Source: JASLDZ01 sp964244065 (GTDB lineage: Bacteria > Pseudomonadota > Alphaproteobacteria > Caulobacterales > Caulobacteraceae). Taken from it: a DNA stretch of 8,408 bases. The notes beneath the pieces were generated by a model, which was not told the DNA's origin, did no database searches, and worked only from the letters and a program-made list of their open reading frames with translations. Each line of letters starts with the position of its first letter. Within the stretch, counting starts at the first letter, position 1. This document shows, piece after piece, positions 1-4,245 of this stretch. The DNA lies in the NCBI GenBank assembly GCA_964244065.1, contig CAXTHH010000032.1, forward strand, positions 1-8,408. Direction: 5' to 3'. The translations under genes were made by a program, and so were the position numbers.

Positions 1-99
1 ATCGCCGAGGCCCTGGCCGACGGCGCCGACGAGTACATCATGAAGCCGTTCGACGGCGACATCGTCGCGGCCAAGTTCGCGGAGGCCGGGCTGCTGTGA
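1..99 (+). CDS. cheY: Chemotaxis response regulator, CheY-like (C-terminal fragment)
   Basis: Only the last 32 residues lie in the window; the gene begins upstream. The visible part reads as the end of a receiver domain. A 'DGADEYIMKPFD' stretch contains the conserved Lys-Pro pair at the end of beta-5 (the Lys that contacts the phosphoryl group), followed by the alpha-5 helix and the 'EAGLL' ending. The 'EYIMKPFD...I...KF.E.GL' ending is typical of single-domain CheY proteins in alphaproteobacterial chemotaxis operons. Its stop (TGA 97-99) overlaps the GTG start of cheR (96-98), so the two are almost certainly one operon with coupled translation. The phospho-acceptor Asp is outside the window, so function as a genuine CheY is inferred from the fragment and its neighbour. 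Another single-domain receiver of a chemotaxis cluster is possible. Confidence 0.8.
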   Translation: MAEALADGADEYIMKPFDGDIVAAKFAEAGLL

Positions 100-911
100 C
101 CGGCCCCGATTTCGCCCTCCTGGTCGAGCTGGCCCGCGACCACGCCGGGCTGGAGCTGCGCGCCGACGGCGCCTTCCACGCCGAGATGCGCCTGGGCGCC
201 CTGGCGCGGCGCGAGGGCGAGGCCTCGGTGGAGACGCTGGTGGCCCGCCTGCGCGCCGGCGGCGACCCCGGCCTGGCCGCCTCGGCGGTGGAGGCGCTGG
301 CCAACGGCGAGACCTCCTTCTTCCGCGACCGGCACGTGTTCGACCGCCTGCAGAACGAGCTGTTGCCCGCCCTGGCCCTGCGCCGGCCGGGGCGCCCGCT
401 GCGCGTCTGGTCGGTGGGCTGCGGCACGGGGCAGGAGGTCTACTCGCTGGCGCTGGCCGCCGCCGCGGCGGGCCCGGGCGCCCCGGTGGTGGAGCTGTTC
501 GCCTCCGACCTGTCGGAGCGCGCCCTGCAGAAGGCGCGGGCCGGCTTGTTCAGCCACTTCGAGGTGCAGCGCGGCCTGCCCATCCGCCTGCTGCTGGCCC
601 ACTTCGAGAAGGTGGACGACCTGTGGCGCGCCTCCGCCCGGTTGCGGGGGGCGGTGCGCTGGGCGCAGTTCAACCTGATGGACGACCTGTCGCGCATCGG
701 ACCGTTCGACGTGGTCCTGTGCCGCAACGTGCTCAACGGCTTCTCGCCGGACGCCGCCGCCTCCGCGCTCCACCGCCTGGAGGGCGTGGTCGCGGCCGAC
801 GGCTGCCTGGTGCTCGGCCCGGGCGAGGGCCCGCCCTCCGGCGCCTTCTCGGGCGAGGGCGGCGTCTACGTGCGGGATCCCGCCGTGCGACGCGCGGCGG
901 CCGCGGCCTGA
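96..911 (+). CDS. cheR: CheR-type chemoreceptor glutamate methyltransferase
   Basis: S-adenosylmethionine-dependent methyltransferase that methylates glutamates on chemoreceptors in the cytoplasm, opposing CheB during adaptation. 271 aa, the usual CheR length. The N-terminal all-helical domain (about residues 5-65) is followed by 'NGETSFFRD' (70-78), the CheR 'TN.T.FFR' block. The SAM-binding glycine loop is 'SVGCGTGQEVYSLA' (106-119), and 'FDVVLCRNVL' (204-213) is the C-terminal motif. Oddities: the family motif RNV-x-x-Y-F reads RNVLNGF, so Gly215 replaces the usual Tyr (Tyr235 of Salmonella CheR). The beta-subdomain also looks short and lacks a Gly-x-Gly insertion, suggesting a CheR that does not need a receptor C-terminal pentapeptide. 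The GTG start at 96 is chosen because it overlaps the upstream cheY stop by 4 nt (GTGA) and gives a normal family length. Family assignment is secure; activity on receptors is inferred. Confidence 0.93.
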   Translation: MTGPDFALLVELARDHAGLELRADGAFHAEMRLGALARREGEASVETLVARLRAGGDPGLAASAVEALANGETSFFRDRHVFDRLQNELLPALALRRPGRPLRVWSVGCGTGQEVYSLALAAAAAGPGAPVVELFASDLSERALQKARAGLFSHFEVQRGLPIRLLLAHFEKVDDLWRASARLRGAVRWAQFNLMDDLSRIGPFDVVLCRNVLNGFSPDAAASALHRLEGVVAADGCLVLGPGEGPPSGAFSGEGGVYVRDPAVRRAAAAA

Positions 912-958
912 CGTACGCGCCCACGTCGCTCCTGACCTAGGCCCACCCCGCCTCCGCC

Positions 959-1063
959 CGTCGTCCTCGGACTTGATCCGAGGGCCGAGCCGTCCGCGGA
1001 CTGTCGGCCGGGGTCGGCGCACGATCGGCGCCCGGCCCTCGGGTCAGGCCCGAGGGCGACGAG
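959..1063. repeat. 105-bp palindromic dispersed repeat, copy A
   Basis: A composite inverted repeat in the convergent gap between cheR and the Bax inhibitor-1 gene. The left arm (about 959-989) and right arm (about 1031-1063) are near reverse complements. Each arm is itself a hairpin: CCTCGGA/TCCGAGG at 965-971/977-983 with a 5-nt loop, and CCCTCGGG/CCCGAGGG at 1036-1043/1049-1056 with a 5-nt loop. It aligns without gaps to 7491-7595 in the same orientation; by my count about 82 of 105 positions match, with the mismatches concentrated in the middle. It resembles the 'cctcgg-cttga-ccgagg' extragenic palindromes I recall being abundant in Caulobacterales-like genomes. No coding potential is evident; it may stabilise or terminate converging transcripts. 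Confidence 0.85.
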
Positions 1064-1087
1064 AGAAGGGGTGGGCAGAAAGCGAAA

Positions 1088-1117
1088 CGGCCCCCAGGGA
1101 TCGCTCCCGGGGGGCCG
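1088..1117 (-). terminator. Hairpin terminator of the Bax inhibitor-1 family gene
   Basis: A strong stem-loop lies 28 bp beyond the stop of the minus-strand gene. Positions 1088-1095 pair with 1110-1117 (CGGCCCCC/GGGGGCCG), then, past one A/G mismatch, 1097-1100 pair with 1105-1108, with the tetraloop at 1101-1104. Read on the minus strand the stem is followed by TTTCGCTTTCT, an interrupted T-rich tract typical of intrinsic terminators in high-GC genomes. It is not followed by T on the plus strand, so it fits the minus-strand gene best. Confidence 0.72.
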
Positions 1118-1144
1118 CCGCAGTTCCAGTCCAGGGCTATCCGA

Positions 1145-1900
1145 TCAGCGGCGGGCGCCGAAGATCGACAGCAGGAATTGGAACAGGTTGATGAAGTTCA
1201 GGTACAGGCTCAGCGCGCCGAAGTTGGTCGCCACCGCCGAGCTCTCGCGGTCGCCGCCGAGCTGGTAGTAGGTCGCCTTCAAGCGCTGGGTGTCATAGGC
1301 GATCAGGCCCGAGAAGATCAGCACGCCCAGGATCGACACCACGAAGCTGATCGCGGGCGAGCGCAGGAAGATGTTGACCAGGCTGGCGATCACCAGCCCG
1401 ATCAGGCCCATCAGCAGGAACGAGCCGAAGCCGGTCAGGTCGCGCTTGGTGGTGTAGCCCCAGAGGCTCAGCCCGCCGAACGCGGCCGCGGTGATGAAGA
1501 AGGTCTGGGCGACCGACTGGCCCGTGTAGGCCAGCAGCCACACGCCCAGGCCCGCGCCGATGGTGACCACGAAGGCCCAGTAGAGCAGGCCCGCCTGCCG
1601 CGCGCTGGGGTTGCGCATGGCGAACATGGCCACGAACATCATCGCGATCGGCGCGAAGCGGATGATCGTGCCCAGCAGGGTGAAGCCCGCCAGACGCCCG
1701 TCCGGCGTGATCACGTAGAGCAGGCTGGCGACCGGCGCGTAGGCGCTCGTCAGCCAGGCCAGGAGGCCGGACACGACCAGGCCCAGCGCCACCTTGTTGT
1801 ACACGCCGAGCATGAAGCCGCGCAGGCCGGCGTCGACCGACATGTCGCCGGCCCGCGGTTGCGGTAGCGTCCTGCCGAAGCCCCGGTTGAAATCGCTCAT
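1145..1900 (-). CDS. Bax inhibitor-1/YccA family membrane protein
   Basis: An integral inner-membrane protein of 251 aa, normal for the BI-1/YbhL/YccA (LFG/TMBIM-like) family. After a polar N-terminus (1-30) there are about seven hydrophobic segments: roughly 35-53, 71-80 with 83-95, 103-123, 129-149, 158-178, 182-202 and 226-247. The diagnostic 'GLIAYDTQRLK' block (198-208) carries Asp203, the membrane acid that in bacterial homologues belongs to the pH/calcium-sensing site. The C-terminus 'ALSLYLNFINLFQFLL' is also typical. Relatives include calcium-leak channels (YetJ) and the FtsH-interacting YccA; which role applies here cannot be told. The ATG at 1900 is preceded on its strand by GAGGAA, 11 nt upstream. 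The gene stands alone: divergent from the SGNH esterase gene, with its own candidate promoter (1953-1981) and terminator (1088-1117). Confidence 0.93.
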   Translation of the reverse strand: MSDFNRGFGRTLPQPRAGDMSVDAGLRGFMLGVYNKVALGLVVSGLLAWLTSAYAPVASLLYVITPDGRLAGFTLLGTIIRFAPIAMMFVAMFAMRNPSARQAGLLYWAFVVTIGAGLGVWLLAYTGQSVAQTFFITAAAFGGLSLWGYTTKRDLTGFGSFLLMGLIGLVIASLVNIFLRSPAISFVVSILGVLIFSGLIAYDTQRLKATYYQLGGDRESSAVATNFGALSLYLNFINLFQFLLSIFGARR

Positions 1901-1952
1901 GGCGAAAGGGTTTCCTCAAAGCGACGCCTCGAAGGAGGACGTCTTGCGGTGG

Positions 1953-1981
1953 AATATCGGCCTGCGCAGGTCCCCGCGCAA
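1953..1981 (-). promoter_or_regulatory. Candidate sigma-70-type promoter of the Bax inhibitor-1 gene
   Basis: Read on the minus strand, TTGCGC (1981-1976) is separated by exactly 17 nt from GATATT (1958-1953), giving a plausible -35/-10 pair. Transcription would start near 1946, about 45 nt before the ATG. The AT-rich hexamer stands out in otherwise GC-rich DNA. The spacer contains a perfect 10-bp palindrome, CCTGCGCAGG (1961-1970), which could be an operator or chance. Called from sequence only. Confidence 0.4.
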
Positions 1982-2013
1982 GGGACGGGCATGTGTAACG
2001 AACCGTTGCTCCA

Positions 2014-2040
2014 TTGAGCTTTGTCGCATGCGCGTTATCT
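2014..2040 (+). promoter_or_regulatory. Weak candidate promoter for the SGNH esterase-thpR-lyase operon
   Basis: TTGAGC (2014-2019) and TTATCT (2035-2040) are separated by 15 nt, a shorter spacing than usual. A start 7-9 nt after the -10 would fall at about 2047-2049, on the preferred ATG, implying a leaderless message. That agrees with the absence of a Shine-Dalgarno sequence before that ATG. Speculative. Confidence 0.25.
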
Positions 2041-2048
2041 GCGGCGCG

Positions 2049-2654
2049 ATGCTGTTCCGCCCCATCTCCGCGGCCGTCGCGGCGCTCGCCCTGAGCGCGT
2101 CCGCGTCGGCGCCCGCCGCCACGCCCGGGCCGGCGCAGGTGACCGTGCTGGGCGACTCGATCACCGCCGGCTACGGCCTCGCCCGGGCCGAGGCCATGCC
2201 CGCCCGGCTCCAGGCGGAGCTCGCGCGCACCGGGGCGCCCGTCACGGTGATCGCCGCCGGCGTGTTCGGCGACACGGCGGAGGGTGGACTGGCACGGGCC
2301 GGGCAGGTCGCTCCGGGCGGCGTCGTCGTCGTGGCGCTGGGCGCCAACGACCTGCTCCAGGGGGTCGCGCCGGCGCGGACGGAGGCGGCGCTGCTCGGGA
2401 TCGTGCGCAGGCTGAAGGCCAAGGGCTGCCGCGTGGTGCTCGCCGGCGGGCGCTCGCCCTTCGCTCCCGCCGCCACCTTCGACGCCCTGTTCGCCCGGGT
2501 CGCCAGGTCGGAGGGCGTGCCGCTCGTGCCCGACCTGCTGTCGGGCCTGTCGCTCCGGGCCGGCTACGTCCAGAAGGACGGGCTGCATCCGAACGCGCGC
2601 GGGGCCCAGCTGATCGCCGAGCGCCTCGCCCCGGCCGTGCGGGCGGTGCTGTGA
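2049..2654 (+). CDS. Secreted SGNH/GDSL hydrolase (arylesterase / TesA-like)
   Basis: A 201-aa lipolytic enzyme of the SGNH superfamily, TesA/arylesterase branch, probably hydrolysing aryl or acyl esters or thioesters in the periplasm. An N-terminal signal peptide is visible: a short basic start, a hydrophobic Ala/Leu-rich stretch (about 6-17), and an Ala-rich cleavage region around 17-24. Block I 'GDSITAGYG' (35-43) gives the nucleophile Ser37; 'AGVFGDTAEGGLAR' supplies the block II glycine; 'GAND' (98-101) is block III with Asn100; 'KDGLHPN' gives Asp177 and His180. All four signature residues are present, so it should be active. I prefer the ATG at 2049 because it yields a compact signal peptide. 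An in-frame ATG at 2028 would add seven residues; neither has a clear ribosome-binding site. Its stop overlaps the thpR start by 4 nt. The natural substrate is unknown. Confidence 0.88.
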   Translation: MLFRPISAAVAALALSASASAPAATPGPAQVTVLGDSITAGYGLARAEAMPARLQAELARTGAPVTVIAAGVFGDTAEGGLARAGQVAPGGVVVVALGANDLLQGVAPARTEAALLGIVRRLKAKGCRVVLAGGRSPFAPAATFDALFARVARSEGVPLVPDLLSGLSLRAGYVQKDGLHPNARGAQLIAERLAPAVRAVL

Positions 2655-3187
2655 TCCGCCTGTTCGCCGCCGTGCCCGTGCCCGAGGGGATCGGCGAGGC
2701 GCTGCTGGCTCGTGCGGACGGCGTCCCCGGCGCGCGCTGGCGACCGCTGGAGGCGCTGCACGTCACCCTGCGCTTCTACGGCGAGGTGTCGAACCCGGCG
2801 GCCGCCGAGCTGGACGAGGCGCTGGCCGCGATCCGCTGCGCGCCGTTCGAGCTGGCGCTCCAGGGGGCGGGCGTGTTCGGCGACGCCGACCACATGCGCG
2901 CGGTCTGGGCCGGGGTGGCGGAGAGCCCCGCGCTGCGCCAGCTCGCCGCCAGGTGCGAGACCGTCGCCAGGCGCACGGGGCTCGCGGCGGAGAAGCGGAC
3001 CTATCGCCCGCACGTGACGCTGGCCTATCTGAAGCGGGCGGAGCCGGCGAAGGTGGCGACCTGGGTGCAGGGGAATAACCTCCTCAAGTCGCCGCCCTGG
3101 CGGGTGGGCGGCTTCGGGCTCTATTCCTCCTGGTCCGGGCCGGACGGGTCGCGCTACGACCTGGAGCGCTGGTACCCGCTCGCCTGA
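2651..3187 (+). CDS. thpR: RNA 2',3'-cyclic 3'-phosphodiesterase (2'-5' RNA ligase family)
   Basis: A 178-aa member of the 2H phosphoesterase superfamily, ThpR/LigT branch, which opens 2',3'-cyclic phosphate ends of RNA and can join 2'-5' tRNA half-molecules in vitro. Both catalytic H-x-T motifs are present: His37-Val-Thr39 in 'LHVTLRFYGE' and His121-Val-Thr123 in 'YRPHVTLAYLK'. The N-terminal 'IRLFAAVPVPE' strand and the C-terminal 'GGFGLYSSWSGPDGSRYD' block are also family hallmarks. The GTG at 2651 is taken as the start because 'IRLFAAV' is where family members begin and because GTGA overlaps the stop of the upstream esterase, pointing to translational coupling. The frame stays open far upstream, but that stretch is an Arg/Gly-rich shadow of the esterase gene. 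There is no obvious functional link to its operon neighbours. Confidence 0.93.
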   Translation: MIRLFAAVPVPEGIGEALLARADGVPGARWRPLEALHVTLRFYGEVSNPAAAELDEALAAIRCAPFELALQGAGVFGDADHMRAVWAGVAESPALRQLAARCETVARRTGLAAEKRTYRPHVTLAYLKRAEPAKVATWVQGNNLLKSPPWRVGGFGLYSSWSGPDGSRYDLERWYPLA

Positions 3188-3195
3188 GGAGCCTC

Positions 3196-4053
3196 ATGAC
3201 GCCCGCCGCCCGCCCGCGCCGCTCGGTGCTCTACATGCCCGCCTCCAACCCCAAGGCGATCGCCAAGGCGCGCGAGCTGGCGTGCGACGCGGTGATCCTC
3301 GACCTGGAGGACGCGGTGGCGCCTGACGCCAAGGCGGCGGCGCGCGACGCGGCCGCCCAGGCGGTGCGCGACGGCGGCTGGGGCGGGCGCGAGGTGGTGA
3401 TCCGCGTCAACGGCCTCGACACGGAGTGGGGCGCCGACGACCTCGCCGCCGCCGCCGCCGCCGGGCCCGACGCGGTGCTCGCCCCCAAGCCGGACGGGCC
3501 GGACGACGTGCGCCGCTACGACGCCGCCCTGGCCGGCGCGCCGCCCGAGACCGCCCTGTGGGTGATGATCGAGACCGGCCGCAGCCTGTTCGCCCTGCCG
3601 CAGATCGCGGCGACGGCGGACGACACGCGCCTGGGCGGCTTCGTGCTCGGCACGAACGACCTCGCCAAGGAACTCGGCTGGCGGCTCGGTCCCGGCCGCG
3701 CGCCGTTCCTGTGGGCGCTGTCGGCGGCCACCGCGGCGGCCCGGGCGCACGGCCTCGTGGCGCTCGACGGCGTGTTCAACGGGCTGGAGGACGAGGCCGG
3801 GCTCGCGGCCGAGTGCGCCCAGGGGGTCGAGTGGGGCTTCGACGGCAAGACCCTGATCCACCCCCGCCAGATCGAGCCCTGCAACCGCGCCTTCACCCCC
3901 TCCGAGGCCGAGGTGGCGCACGCCCGGGCGGTGATCGCCGCCTTCGACCTGCCGGAGAACGCAGGCAAGGGCGCCATCCGCGTCGACGGCCGCATGGCCG
4001 AGCGCCTGCACCTGCATCAGGCCCGCAAGACGGTGGCCGCCGCCGGCGCGTAA
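3196..4053 (+). CDS. CitE/HpcH-family CoA-ester lyase (malyl- or citramalyl-CoA lyase-like)
   Basis: A 285-aa TIM-barrel enzyme of the HpcH/HpaI aldolase-citrate lyase beta family. Members cleave or form C-C bonds in malyl-CoA, beta-methylmalyl-CoA or citramalyl-CoA with Mg2+, and some act as malyl-CoA thioesterases. Visible motifs: 'RRSVLYMPASN' (8-18), 'VILDLEDAV' (33-41), 'VVIRVNG' with substrate-contacting Arg70, 'MIETGRSLF' with Mg ligand Glu126, 'GTNDLAKELG' with Mg ligand Asp155, and 'GFDGKTLIHPRQI' near the end. The set is complete, so it should be catalytically competent. The length suits the stand-alone CitE-like group rather than a true citrate lyase subunit, and no citD, citF or citC is nearby. 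The ATG follows the thpR stop by 8 nt, with GAGGA at 3186-3190 as ribosome-binding site. PEP carboxylase lies downstream, which favours a role in C4-CoA/glyoxylate metabolism. Exact substrate undetermined. Confidence 0.85.
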   Translation: MTPAARPRRSVLYMPASNPKAIAKARELACDAVILDLEDAVAPDAKAAARDAAAQAVRDGGWGGREVVIRVNGLDTEWGADDLAAAAAAGPDAVLAPKPDGPDDVRRYDAALAGAPPETALWVMIETGRSLFALPQIAATADDTRLGGFVLGTNDLAKELGWRLGPGRAPFLWALSAATAAARAHGLVALDGVFNGLEDEAGLAAECAQGVEWGFDGKTLIHPRQIEPCNRAFTPSEAEVAHARAVIAAFDLPENAGKGAIRVDGRMAERLHLHQARKTVAAAGA

Positions 4054-4194
4054 CCCTCTCCCGCTCGCGGGAGAGGGACAGGCCGCGCAGCGGCCAGGGT
4101 GAGGGTGCGTACCTGAAGCGCAGTGGGTGACGGGGCCCCTCACCCTGGCTGCGCTTCGCTCCGCCTGTCCCTCTCCCACTTGCGCGGGAGAGGG
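4054..4194. repeat. Composite inverted repeat between the lyase gene and ppc
   Basis: A 141-bp element starting immediately after the lyase stop codon. Outer inverted repeat: about 4069-4106 is nearly the reverse complement of about 4138-4177, sharing the blocks GGGAGAGGGACAGGC and CCAGGGTGAGGG. Each end also folds on its own: CCCTCTCCCG/CGGGAGAGGG at 4054-4063/4068-4077 with a 4-nt loop, and CCCTCTCCC/GGGAGAGGG at 4169-4177/4186-4194 with an 8-nt loop. The 'ccctctccc...gagaggg...agggtgaggg' pattern resembles a repeat I recall from many proteobacterial genomes, and it is unrelated to the 105-bp repeat at 959 and 7491. No T-tract follows, so it is not a classical terminator. In RNA it would form a large branched hairpin that could attenuate or process a lyase-ppc transcript. 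Confidence 0.85.
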
Positions 4195-4245
4195 TTGCCT
4201 GCCCCGCCGCCTGCGTTAAGCCCAGCCCCGCATCCGGAGCCCTCC

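Noticed and set aside
1293..2588. A 431-codon minus-strand frame spanning the Bax inhibitor-1 gene, the promoter gap and the esterase gene.
   Set aside because: Different frame from the seven-helix protein, antisense to the esterase with its catalytic motifs, and low-complexity throughout.
2021..2650. Extension of the thpR frame about 210 codons upstream, suggesting a fusion protein.
   Set aside because: The extension is an Arg/Gly-rich out-of-frame reading of the esterase gene. ThpR proteins begin at the 'IRLFAAV' strand, and a GTG start sits exactly there, overlapping the esterase stop.
4054..4077. An intrinsic terminator directly after the lyase gene.
   Set aside because: The hairpin is strong but followed by ACAGGCC rather than a T-tract, and it is one piece of the larger inverted repeat, so it is recorded as part of that repeat.
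4123..4245. A 41-residue N-terminal extension of PEP carboxylase.
   Set aside because: It is a translation of the inverted-repeat element and gap, while a good ribosome-binding site precedes the ATG at 4246.
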